DNA of 6,905 nucleotides from Bacilli bacterium (GCA_028708945.1 JAQVXV010000033.1:1-6905), one strand, 5' to 3'; counted from the first letter of the stretch, positions 1-6,332 are shown. Numbers and translations are program-made. Notes: a model not told the origin generated them from the letters alone.

Positions 1-953
1 ACATCAACATATATATAACTTTTTAAACAATTAGTCTTTATTTCAAAATCAATGTTTTTTTCTTCTAATTCATCTAAATAGTCAGATTTTAACATTTCCA
101 CTAAATCACTTATTTTAATTGGTTGTCTTTTTAAATTGTCTTCAATATTACAACTTAAATAGTCATCAAATTCCTCTATTAATTCCTTCATTACTAATGA
201 TTTATTATATATCTTCTCAACATATTTATTTTTAGTAACATCATTTAATTTAGCAGTATTTAATCGATTAGAATAACCAATTATAGAGGTTAATGGTGTT
301 TTTATATCATGGGATATAGATGCTATAATGCGGTTTTGTTTTTGTCTTTCTTCTTCTAAATTATCTACTAATTCAACGAAAGTATTTTGAACCTCATCGA
401 TACTTGTCTTTACTTTTCTTTTACTTGGTTTTATTCCATCCTTATAATTTCTTACATCTTTTTGTAATTTAACGATTGGATTTAATAATTTCGAATTTGC
501 AAACATAAGTCCAAATGCTATTATAACTATTCCTAAAACAACTTGAAAAATCATAAAGTTTTGGATAATCAAGTAATTAGGAATAGATGCTATATTATCA
601 TCACAATAAGTAATGATAAAAGTCTCTTTATTAACTTCAATAATAGAAGTTGCAACATAGAGATTTTCAATACTACCTTTATTGTTACTATATAATAAAT
701 TACCCAATTTATCTTTAACGGTTATAATTGCATCTTTTTGATCGACAATTTCAACAATATTATTATATAAATTATCACTAGACTCTAGTGTAGGTCTTAA
801 TTCTTCTAATTTTATTTCATATGCTCTTATTAAATCACGAGTTACTTCATCATATTGAGTCGCTAAATAAGAACGATAATAAGTAAGTACTAAAAAGGCA
901 TTTATGAAAAATATTACTATTATCGACATTATAGTTTTTTTTCTTATATTCAT
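1..953 (-). CDS. Sensor histidine kinase (C-terminal part outside window)
   Basis: This is a membrane sensor kinase that should autophosphorylate on His and pass the phosphate to the response regulator encoded just upstream. The frame is open from ATG at 953 to the window edge (317 codons) with no stop, so the C-terminal ATP-binding domain is missing only because the window ends. Residues about 7-26 form a first membrane helix, about 27-127 an extracytoplasmic sensor region, and about 128-151 a second helix. A linker follows, then the HisKA dimerisation domain with the H-box SISHDIKTPLTSIIGY, phospho-acceptor His215. The start overlaps the regulator's stop by one base (TAATG), so the two are translationally coupled; an AAAGG lies about 10 bases upstream. 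The signal sensed is unknown; the sensor region matches no domain I recognise. Confidence 0.93.
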   Translation of the reverse strand, partial: MNIRKKTIMSIIVIFFINAFLVLTYYRSYLATQYDEVTRDLIRAYEIKLEELRPTLESSDNLYNNIVEIVDQKDAIITVKDKLGNLLYSNNKGSIENLYVATSIIEVNKETFIITYCDDNIASIPNYLIIQNFMIFQVVLGIVIIAFGLMFANSKLLNPIVKLQKDVRNYKDGIKPSKRKVKTSIDEVQNTFVELVDNLEEERQKQNRIIASISHDIKTPLTSIIGYSNRLNTAKLNDVTKNKYVEKIYNKSLVMKELIEEFDDYLSCNIEDNLKRQPIKISDLVEMLKSDYLDELEEKNIDFEIKTNCLKSYIYVD

Positions 954-1627
954 TATTCTACTACCTTTACAAACTTATAGCCTAATCCCCAGATAGTCTT
1001 AATATATTTTTCTTCAGGATCAATTTTTGTTCTTAAACTTTTAATATAAACTGCTACTGATCCTAATTCAGAATAATTACTTCCCCAAACAGATTCAAAA
1101 ATATGTTCTTTAGTTAAAACAATGCCAGCATTTTTCATTAGAAACGCTAATAGTTCAAATTCACGAGTCGATAATTCAATTTTTTCTTGATTTATAAAAG
1201 TTTCATAACTTTCTAAATGAATTTCAATTTCACCTATTTTAATAGTATTATTCTCAATAATACTCCTTGTACTTCTTCTTATATGTGCTTTTACTCTAGC
1301 AACTAATTCTTCAATAATGAAAGGCTTTGTAACATAGTCATCAGCACCAATTTCAAAGCCTAATAATTTAGTAATTGTATCTGTTTTGGCAGTAACAAAA
1401 ATAATTGGACAATTTACTTTTTCTCTTATTTTATTACAAACTTCGGTTCCGCTTAAACCAGGCATCATAATATCTAAAATTATTAAATCAAAAGTCTCAC
1501 TGTCAACTACAGATATTGCATCTATTCCATTATTTTTAATAACTGTCTCAAAACCTTCATCGTTTAAAACATCAGATATTAATTCTGCAATATCTTTTTC
1601 ATCATCAACTATTAATATTTTCGCCAT
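953..1627 (-). CDS. OmpR/PhoB-family response regulator
   Basis: This is a DNA-binding response regulator of 224 residues, the usual OmpR-family length. The receiver domain (about 1-115) has the acidic pair D8-D9, phospho-acceptor Asp52 in LIILDIMMPG, Thr79 and Lys101 (YVTKPF). The winged-helix effector domain (about 125-222) ends in the typical IWGLGYKF hairpin. The ATG is preceded by GTAGGTGGG at good spacing. It begins 7 bases after the acyl-CoA synthetase stop and its stop shares a base with the kinase start, so it is in the same operon. Its targets are unknown; the AT-rich inverted repeat in front of the operon is one candidate for autoregulation, by inference only. Confidence 0.96.
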   Translation of the reverse strand: MAKILIVDDEKDIAELISDVLNDEGFETVIKNNGIDAISVVDSETFDLIILDIMMPGLSGTEVCNKIREKVNCPIIFVTAKTDTITKLLGFEIGADDYVTKPFIIEELVARVKAHIRRSTRSIIENNTIKIGEIEIHLESYETFINQEKIELSTREFELLAFLMKNAGIVLTKEHIFESVWGSNYSELGSVAVYIKSLRTKIDPEEKYIKTIWGLGYKFVKVVE

Positions 1628-1634
1628 AACCCAC

Positions 1635-3377
1635 CTACTTTTGTTTTTCTTGTTCTTCTTCTATTAATTTGTTATATGCTATTTTACCTAATAAAGTTTT
1701 AGGTAATGATTCTCTATATTCAAATTCATAAGGAATTGAATATCTAGCAATATTTTTTTCACAATGTTCATAGATTTCTTTTTTTAACTCTTCAGTTAAA
1801 GTATATGTTTCTCTTAAAACAATAAATGCTTTTGCTACTTGAACTTTGTATTTATGTGGAATACCAACTACTGTACAAGTAGATACAGCTGGATGGTTAT
1901 TTATAACAGTTTCAACATAAGATGGATAAATATTGTATCCTGATGAAATAATAATTCTTTTAATTCTTTGACGAAAGTATACAAAACCATCTTCATCCAT
2001 ACTTCCAACATCACCTGTATGTAACCATAATCTATTATCTTCATGAAGTCTTAAAGTTTGTGCTGTTTCATCTTCATTATCTAAATATCCTAACATTACT
2101 GAAGGACCTGAAATACAGATTTCACCATCTTCATTATATGGTGCTTCTTCGTGTGTTCCAATTTTAACAATTTTATAGTAAGCATCTGGGAAAGGAATTC
2201 CAACACTATTATCACGATATTGATTAGAAGGTACAACAGCAGTAGAACCACAACATTCAGTTAATCCATAACCTGATTTAATTTCAGCTTTTGAACCTCT
2301 TTCTTTTAAGAAATCATCAATTTTATGTTTTAAATGTGGTGATAAGGTATCTCCACCAGATACTAGACATCTTAAATATGAAAGATCATCTTTTTGAATA
2401 TCTTTTGATCTTAAAAAAGTTTCATATAAAGTTGGAACTGCTGCTATAAAACTAGGTCGATATTTTTTAACGAGTGATGAAAAATTTTGTGGTTTGAAAC
2501 TAGGTATTAAATATAGTTTCATTCCAATACATAAAGCTGTATGAACACAAATTGCGAGTCCAAAAGAGTGAAATATCGGTAGGATTGCTAAAACCGAATC
2601 ACCTTCATCACTTGGGTCACACATTTTATGTGATCCTAATGCTACCGAGTTAAAGTTTAGATTTGAAAGTAGTATTCCTTTAGGAGTACCTGTTGTTCCC
2701 CCACTATATAAAATTACAGCAGGATCATTTTTATCTTTCGCCACTCTATATTTACCATTATAAGCAGATCCATTTTTTATAAACTCTTTCCACATAATTA
2801 CTTCAGAAGTTTTATTTTTAATTTTATTTTTTCTTCCTAAAGTCATTTGATATAGTGTTTTAGTTATTAATGACATATCATCTGCTACTGGTGCTACAAT
2901 GATGTGTTCTAAATTTGTATCTGGTAATATATTCATTACTTTTTCATATGCTACATCAATTACAATAATAACATTACTTTTACCTTTTTTTATATAAAAT
3001 TCTATTTCTTTTTCACCAGATAAAGGGTGAATCATATTAGAGATAGCCCCAATCATGTTTAAGGCATAAAAAGATATAATTCCTTGTGGTGTATTAGCCA
3101 TACAAACTGTTACACAATCGTTTTCTTTTACACCGATTGCTTTAAAAGCTTTAGCAGCCTCTATTACTTTTTTCATAAATTCTCTAAATGTTACTTTTGT
3201 TCCATAGTACTCATATGCTAATAGATTTAGTCTTTTTAAACTATTTTCTTCAAAATAATCATAAATTGTACCTTCTGAATATTCTAAATGTTCAGGTACA
3301 TCACCGTAAAAATCAGTCCATGGCGTTTTTATTTTTATATTTTCTTGTTCTTTATTTTTTAATTTCCACTTTTTCAC
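1635..3377 (-). CDS. AMP-forming acyl-CoA synthetase (acyl-adenylate ligase)
   Basis: This 580-residue enzyme belongs to the ANL superfamily and should activate a carboxylic acid, probably a fatty acid, with ATP and transfer it to CoA. The phosphate-binding loop YSGGTTGTPKG lies at 224-234. YGLTE is at 370-374, TGD at 454-456, the hinge region QRIKRIIISSGYNIYP at about 470-485, and the C-terminal catalytic Lys565 in LLGKIAY. All core motifs are intact, so it looks active. There is no carrier-protein or reductase domain, which argues for a stand-alone ligase rather than a peptide-synthetase module. The start is GTG, supported by GGAGGAGAAGG seven bases upstream, and it overlaps the upstream acyltransferase-like gene by 26 bases. 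Chain length and acceptor cannot be read from sequence; transfer to a carrier protein or another thiol is an alternative. Confidence 0.92.
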   Translation of the reverse strand: MKKWKLKNKEQENIKIKTPWTDFYGDVPEHLEYSEGTIYDYFEENSLKRLNLLAYEYYGTKVTFREFMKKVIEAAKAFKAIGVKENDCVTVCMANTPQGIISFYALNMIGAISNMIHPLSGEKEIEFYIKKGKSNVIIVIDVAYEKVMNILPDTNLEHIIVAPVADDMSLITKTLYQMTLGRKNKIKNKTSEVIMWKEFIKNGSAYNGKYRVAKDKNDPAVILYSGGTTGTPKGILLSNLNFNSVALGSHKMCDPSDEGDSVLAILPIFHSFGLAICVHTALCIGMKLYLIPSFKPQNFSSLVKKYRPSFIAAVPTLYETFLRSKDIQKDDLSYLRCLVSGGDTLSPHLKHKIDDFLKERGSKAEIKSGYGLTECCGSTAVVPSNQYRDNSVGIPFPDAYYKIVKIGTHEEAPYNEDGEICISGPSVMLGYLDNEDETAQTLRLHEDNRLWLHTGDVGSMDEDGFVYFRQRIKRIIISSGYNIYPSYVETVINNHPAVSTCTVVGIPHKYKVQVAKAFIVLRETYTLTEELKKEIYEHCEKNIARYSIPYEFEYRESLPKTLLGKIAYNKLIEEEQEKQK

Positions 3378-4206
3378 TTGCCTTCTCCTCCAAAAATTCA
3401 GGGTTTTGTAATATATATTTGAATAAATTTATCGATTTTGCAAAATATACCCCATCGGCAATTCTCTCATCGATATTTACTCCAAAATCACAAACATCTC
3501 TTATTTCTACTTTTCCATCTTCCATAACCACCTGAGCTTTTTTAATTTTACCTATAGTTAATAATATGGAATTAGTCCCAAAATTAGTCAAATTGTGATA
3601 AATTGATCCACAATCGATACTTCCTAAATTAGACAAAATAACGGTACTATAATAAATATTGTCATCGATCAATGACTTTGGTAACCATCCGTGTTTATCT
3701 AAAAACATTAAGATATTTACTATAATTGTTCTTAAAAATTTAGGTAACTTACCAACTATATTTACAGCATCATCAGTATCGTTTTTCATATTACTTCTTA
3801 CATTAGATACCTTTTTAACAATTTTTTTGTTGATATCATCAATGTTATCATTAGGATCTACTATTATTTTAGATAAATATTCTTCCGCTTGATCTGTAAA
3901 TTCAACTTTTGCTACAAAAGATAAAGTTACTTCATCTCGATCATAATATGTCTTATTTGCAACATATCTATTTAACAATGGTCTGTTATATACAACCTTT
4001 GCAATAGCAGTTGAAAAGGCATGAAAATAAGTATATTTTCCTTCTTTCTTTTTCTTGTTCATATATTTTACTAGTTCAGTAACATCGATTGTTTCATTAA
4101 TATATACATCAGAATCACATCGATATGGTTTTAAATGACACATAATACTATGAACACCATCTATTTTTCTAACTTTTTTTCCATCTCTTCTATCTCCAAG
4201 GCCCAT
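3352..4206 (-). CDS. Stand-alone CAT/E2-catalytic-domain-like acyltransferase
   Basis: This 284-residue protein resembles the CoA-dependent acyltransferase fold shared by chloramphenicol acetyltransferase and the catalytic domain of 2-oxoacid dehydrogenase E2. Supporting segments are YTYFHAFSTAIAKVVYNRPLLNRY (about 58-81), the SNLGS strand at 192-196, FGTNSILLTIGK (209-220) and the C-terminal active-site region NIDERIADG (244-252). No lipoyl or subunit-binding domain precedes it, so it is not a normal E2 component. In catalytic members the last motif reads DHRxxDG or HxxxDG with the general-base His; here Glu247 takes that place. Either it uses different chemistry, or it binds acyl-CoA without the usual catalysis. 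It heads the operon with the acyl-CoA synthetase, so an acyl-CoA substrate is likely by context. The ATG has AAAGAGGTG five bases upstream. Confidence 0.82.
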   Translation of the reverse strand: MGLGDRRDGKKVRKIDGVHSIMCHLKPYRCDSDVYINETIDVTELVKYMNKKKKEGKYTYFHAFSTAIAKVVYNRPLLNRYVANKTYYDRDEVTLSFVAKVEFTDQAEEYLSKIIVDPNDNIDDINKKIVKKVSNVRSNMKNDTDDAVNIVGKLPKFLRTIIVNILMFLDKHGWLPKSLIDDNIYYSTVILSNLGSIDCGSIYHNLTNFGTNSILLTIGKIKKAQVVMEDGKVEIRDVCDFGVNIDERIADGVYFAKSINLFKYILQNPEFLEEKASEKVEIKK

Positions 4207-4260
4207 CAGAACACCTCTTTCTATTAAACATAATACACGATAAATATTAAATAATTCTAT

Positions 4261-4280
4261 AAAAATTATTAAAAATTATT
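4261..4280. repeat. Tandem 10-bp duplication in the operon leader
   Basis: AAAAATTATT occurs twice head to tail, just downstream of the predicted transcription start of the acyltransferase/ligase operon. It probably arose by slippage in AT-rich DNA; no function is apparent. Confidence 0.5.
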
Positions 4281-4284
4281 AAAC

Positions 4285-4308
4285 CTAAATAATTATATCA
4301 TTATTTAG
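4285..4308. repeat. 24-bp inverted repeat centred on the -10 element
   Basis: Perfect 9-base arms, CTAAATAAT and ATTATTTAG, flank a 6-base centre. The repeat covers the putative -10 of the left-hand operon, where a bound repressor would block RNA polymerase. It is entirely AT-rich except for the end bases, so chance is a real alternative. Confidence 0.45.
4292..4300 (-). promoter_or_regulatory. Extended -10 promoter for the acyltransferase/ligase/two-component operon
   Basis: On the - strand the sequence reads TGATATAAT, a consensus -10 hexamer with the TGn extension. No good -35 is present at 16-18 bases (only T-rich sequence). The predicted start near 4285 gives a leader of about 78 bases before the ATG at 4206. 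The same TGATATAAT occurs in front of two other genes here, which supports it despite the AT-rich background. Confidence 0.55.
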
Positions 4309-4313
4309 ACAAT

Positions 4314-4344
4314 AAAAAAAGGTTAACGTCTAGATTTAACCTTT
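4314..4344 (-). terminator. Rho-independent terminator overlapping the end of the 164-residue gene
   Basis: On the - strand a 9-bp stem, AAAGGTTAA paired with TTAACCTTT, encloses a 9-base loop and runs into seven T residues. The stop codon at 4325-4323 and the last codons of the upstream gene lie inside the hairpin. It separates that gene from the downstream operon. Confidence 0.75.
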
Positions 4345-4817
4345 GATAATTCTTTTTTTTGATAATATTCTAAATGAAAATTAACGTAATAATTACTTGG
4401 GAATTTATTTTTAAAAAATTCAATTTCTTCTTCTGTTAATTTATAACCTTGAATAAAACGAGCTAATCTTTCTGGATACATTTTTTTAGCCTCTTCAATT
4501 ACTTCTTCTCTAGAAAGTATTTTTAATATTTCTATTTGACTAGCTGAATATAAATCATAATAGCCATAATAATCATCTTCACGAGTTATTATTTCACCAC
4601 TACCTTCAACTAAACCAATTACTTGATCGACATTAAGATTTTCCATATCTCCATATCTTAATGTATCTTCTAATCTTTCTGCAAAATGAAACCCATTACC
4701 TTTTGTTCCAAAAGATACTTCACCTTCAATTTTATATGGTTTATTTAATTCAAAAGACATACCATATTGATTGGTTAAATCACTGTTAAATAATTTATAT
4801 CCAACTATTTTTTTCAT
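4323..4817 (-). CDS. Hypothetical protein, 164 residues
   Basis: I cannot assign a function. The protein is soluble, with no signal peptide or membrane helix. The first 100 residues show a compact pattern: GYKLFN near residue 6, NGFHFAERLEDTLRYGD at about 41-57, a VEGSGEI strand at 70-76, and a YYGYYDLYSASQIEILKIL run at about 83-101. A charged helical tail rich in Lys and Glu follows. From memory this resembles small uncharacterised domains found in phage-linked and accessory-genome proteins (a DUF7666-like pattern); that resemblance is unverified. The ATG has AGGTGA at good spacing and an extended -10 element close upstream, so it is probably transcribed alone, ending at the hairpin within its last codons. 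Codon use looks like that of its neighbours. Confidence 0.85.
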   Translation of the reverse strand: MKKIVGYKLFNSDLTNQYGMSFELNKPYKIEGEVSFGTKGNGFHFAERLEDTLRYGDMENLNVDQVIGLVEGSGEIITREDDYYGYYDLYSASQIEILKILSREEVIEEAKKMYPERLARFIQGYKLTEEEIEFFKNKFPSNYYVNFHLEYYQKKELSKVKSRR

Positions 4818-4833
4818 AAAATCACCTAATGTT

Positions 4834-4842
4834 ATTATATCA
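4834..4842 (-). promoter_or_regulatory. Extended -10 promoter for the 164-residue gene
   Basis: The - strand reads TGATATAAT, with no recognisable -35. The predicted start is near 4827, which leaves only about 10 leader bases and places the AGGTGA ribosome binding site (4827-4822) at the very 5' end of the message. Confidence 0.55.
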
Positions 4843-4871
4843 TAATTTAGATATTTACATTTTTTTAATAA

Positions 4872-5099
4872 TTAATCTTTTATTCTAGTATTAACACCAT
4901 TTATTACTTTGTATTCTCGGTTTTTATTTTTTTCGATTTTATTTTCTATTTCTTTTTCTAAATCAATATTTAATATTTCAGATAAGCCAAGTAAATATAT
5001 TGCAATATCCGCTAATTCTTCATTTAAATCATCTTTTTTCTTTCGATAAGCTTCATATGCTTCACTTACTTTTCTTCTATCAAAAATCATATTTGTCAT
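4872..5099 (-). CDS. Short MazG-like protein, N-terminally incomplete domain
   Basis: The 75-residue product matches the second half of MazG-like nucleotide pyrophosphohydrolases, all-alpha enzymes that hydrolyse NTPs or dNTPs to monophosphates using Mg2+ held by acidic residues. Visible are KVSEAYEAYRK (10-20), the EELADIAIYLLGL motif (about 26-38), IDLEKEIENKIEKNKNREY and a terminal INGV segment. Family members usually run about 100 residues and begin with another helix followed by an HSE-type motif. Here that helix is absent, and the first acidic metal ligand appears to be Lys10. The frame is closed by TAA just upstream of the ATG, so it cannot be extended. Its first 20 bases overlap the end of the DUF218 gene, with only a weak ribosome binding site (GGTAATA), suggesting coupled translation. 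Activity is doubtful; it may pair with another subunit or be a decaying gene. Confidence 0.75.
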   Translation of the reverse strand: MTNMIFDRRKVSEAYEAYRKKKDDLNEELADIAIYLLGLSEILNIDLEKEIENKIEKNKNREYKVINGVNTRIKD

Positions 5100-5751
5100 T
5101 TGTTATATTACCATCACCATTTATTGGAATAACATCTCCTAAATAAGTTGGTTTTGGTTTTATAATACTTTTAAAAAAGTCTTTATTGCGGGCTAATATT
5201 TCTCTTACTTCTCTAGGAAGTTGACCCATATAATTGTTTTCTAAAGCTTCTACACCATATGCTTCTATCCCTAATTGAGAAGCTATATAGAGTGCTCGAT
5301 ATAAGTGATATTTTTGAGTTACAATAATCATTTTTTCAATATTAAATATTTCTTTAGCGCGATATATACTATCATAAGTTGAAAATCCTGCATGATCCAT
5401 AAAAACATCACTTGAATTTATCCCTTTATTAACTGCATATCTTTTCATAACATTTACTTCATCATAATTGTTTGTACCATTGTCCCCACTCATTATAATC
5501 TTTGATGCTACTTTTTTATCATATAAAAATATAGAACTCAATAATCTATCTTCTAACATTGGACTAGGTAAATTACCCCTTACACTAGCACCTAATACTA
5601 ATATACAATCAACGTCTTTTAGTTTTAAAGCTTCTTCTTCATTTAATATCTTATTTTGAGTACTTAATTTAACATATAGATTTATACTGAAAGCACTAAA
5701 AAAGATAATTAATATAATAATAATCAATGTTTTAAATATTTTTTTGAGCAA
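5080..5751 (-). CDS. DUF218 (SanA/YdcF-type) membrane-anchored protein
   Basis: This protein of about 223 residues belongs to the DUF218 family, which includes SanA (linked to envelope integrity and vancomycin exclusion) and YdcF. It has one N-terminal membrane helix (about residues 6-26, IIIILIIFFSAF) and a Rossmann-like domain outside. Family motifs are DCILVLGASVRGNLPSPMLEDRL, IIMSGDNG, NEVxxM-like DEVNVM, the DHAGFSTYDSIYRA stretch, VTQKYHLYRAL, and a C-terminal KPTYLGDVIPINGDG. The biochemical activity of the family is poorly defined. I chose TTG at 5751 because AAGGTGA sits five bases ahead of it. The longer option, GTG at 5760, lies inside that ribosome binding sequence and has none of its own, though it adds only three residues. 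It overlaps the MazG-like gene by 20 bases. Confidence 0.9.
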   Translation of the reverse strand: MLKKIFKTLIIIILIIFFSAFSINLYVKLSTQNKILNEEEALKLKDVDCILVLGASVRGNLPSPMLEDRLLSSIFLYDKKVASKIIMSGDNGTNNYDEVNVMKRYAVNKGINSSDVFMDHAGFSTYDSIYRAKEIFNIEKMIIVTQKYHLYRALYIASQLGIEAYGVEALENNYMGQLPREVREILARNKDFFKSIIKPKPTYLGDVIPINGDGNITNDKYDF

Positions 5752-5787
5752 ATGATTCACCTTCTTTTAATATAACTACTAATATTA

Positions 5788-5796
5788 ATTATATCA
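5788..5796 (-). promoter_or_regulatory. Extended -10 promoter for the DUF218/MazG-like unit
   Basis: TGATATAAT on the - strand, with a predicted start near 5781 and about 30 leader bases before the TTG start. The -35 is not recognisable. It sits right after the terminator of the thioredoxin unit, as expected for a new transcript. Confidence 0.6.
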
Positions 5797-5808
5797 CTTT
5801 TTGGCATT

Positions 5809-5830
5809 AAAAAAACTACTAATGTAGTTT
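5809..5830 (-). terminator. Rho-independent terminator of the trxA unit
   Basis: On the - strand a 7-bp stem, AAACTAC paired with GTAGTTT, has an ATTA loop and runs into a tract of seven T residues. It lies just after the peroxiredoxin remnant and before the DUF218 promoter. It would therefore end a trxA transcript that includes the remnant. Confidence 0.75.
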
Positions 5831-5837
5831 ATTTAAT

Positions 5838-5964
5838 TTATTTTTTGAAACATAAGAAACAATCTAAACAATATGTATCATTAGCCTTAGTTTCCTTAGC
5901 AGTACTACAATTATAGTGCTTTTATAGCTTTGAAACTAGGTGCATATGCACCAATTATTGGAAT
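5838..5964 (-). pseudogene. Peroxiredoxin (AhpC/Prx family) remnant with internal deletion
   Basis: Two fragments of one peroxiredoxin remain. The first, 5964-5911, reads IPIIGAYAPSFKAIKAL then stop, matching the family's N-terminus (MPIIG/MPLIG-x-x-APxFKA). The second, 5912-5838, is in another frame and reads NCSTAKETKANDTY followed by CLDCFLCFKK and stop. It matches the clostridial-type C-terminus that I recall as ending YCLDWFLCFKK, with Trp changed to Cys (TGG to TGT). An intact gene would have about 215 codons; roughly 175, including the peroxidatic Cys, are missing. The start is also ATT where ATG is expected. It begins 24 bases after the trxA stop, with AGAGGAAAG ahead, so the ancestor was probably cotranscribed with trxA as a thioredoxin-peroxiredoxin pair. 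Family assignment is from remembered motifs. Confidence 0.8.
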
Positions 5965-5988
5965 ACTATATGTCTTTCCTCTAGTTCC

Positions 5989-6297
5989 TTACTTTACCAT
6001 TTCTAAAATAGCTTCTTTATTTCTAAAACCAACTTGTTGATTAACTATTTGGCCATTTTTAAACACAACTATTGTCGGAATAGACATTACTCCATATTGC
6101 ATTGCTAAATCGCCTTCTTCGTCTACATTGACTTTACATACTTTTAATCCTAAGTTCTCCTTAGCAATTTCTTCCATAACTGGTGCTATCATTTTACATG
6201 GACCACACCAATCAGCGTAGAAATCAACGATAACTGGAACACTAGAATCAAGCACCTCTTTTTTAAAAGCATCTTTTGTTAATTTAATTGTATTAAT
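5989..6297 (-). CDS. trxA: Thioredoxin, apparent ATT start
   Basis: This is a thioredoxin, a cytoplasmic disulfide reductase. Counted from ATT at 6297 it has 102 residues, the normal length: the first strand and helix (NTIKLTKDAFKKEVL), the active site WCGPC with Cys31 and Cys34, the cis-proline loop SIPT (Pro74), and the NGQ-VG-F segment near 82-91. No ATG, GTG or TTG occurs in frame between the upstream TAA (6324-6322) and GTG at 6255. That GTG would give only 88 residues and remove the first strand and helix of the fold, so it is unlikely to be the real start. AAAGG lies nine bases ahead of the ATT, supporting it. Alternatives are a single-base error or deletion after the out-of-frame ATG at 6305. 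It is divergent from a Crp/Fnr regulator and followed by a peroxiredoxin remnant. Confidence 0.88.
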   Translation of the reverse strand: MNTIKLTKDAFKKEVLDSSVPVIVDFYADWCGPCKMIAPVMEEIAKENLGLKVCKVNVDEEGDLAMQYGVMSIPTIVVFKNGQIVNQQVGFRNKEAILEMVK

Positions 6298-6332
6298 AGT
6301 ATCATCCCTTTCTTTTATTTGATTACATTTAA

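Noticed and set aside
1386..1667. Open frame on the + strand opposite the response regulator
   Set aside because: It is antisense to a well-conserved regulator and has no recognisable domain; an AT-rich shadow frame.
2493..2505. TTTGAAACTAGGT shared with about 5930-5941
   Set aside because: Both copies encode a Pro-Ser-Phe-Lys run with the same codons in unrelated proteins; not a repeat element.
2617..2633. TCACA...TGTGA symmetry resembling a Crp site
   Set aside because: The half-sites point the wrong way for a Crp site, and it is deep inside the acyl-CoA synthetase coding sequence.
3188..3535. Open frame on the + strand across the ligase/acyltransferase junction
   Set aside because: It is a shadow of two overlapping real genes, hydrophobic low-complexity composition, no ribosome binding site.
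3585..3606. TTGTGA...CACAA imperfect inverted repeat
   Set aside because: It is inside the acyltransferase-like coding sequence, with poor spacing, and follows from the encoded protein.
4845..4871. Possible terminator after the MazG-like gene
   Set aside because: Only a very weak AT-only fold with no proper T tract; read-through to the next gene and its strong hairpin is as likely.
5939..5952. Perfect 14-bp palindrome GGTGCATATGCACC
   Set aside because: It lies in the peroxiredoxin remnant and is explained by codons for the family motif G-A-Y-A-P; no regulatory context.
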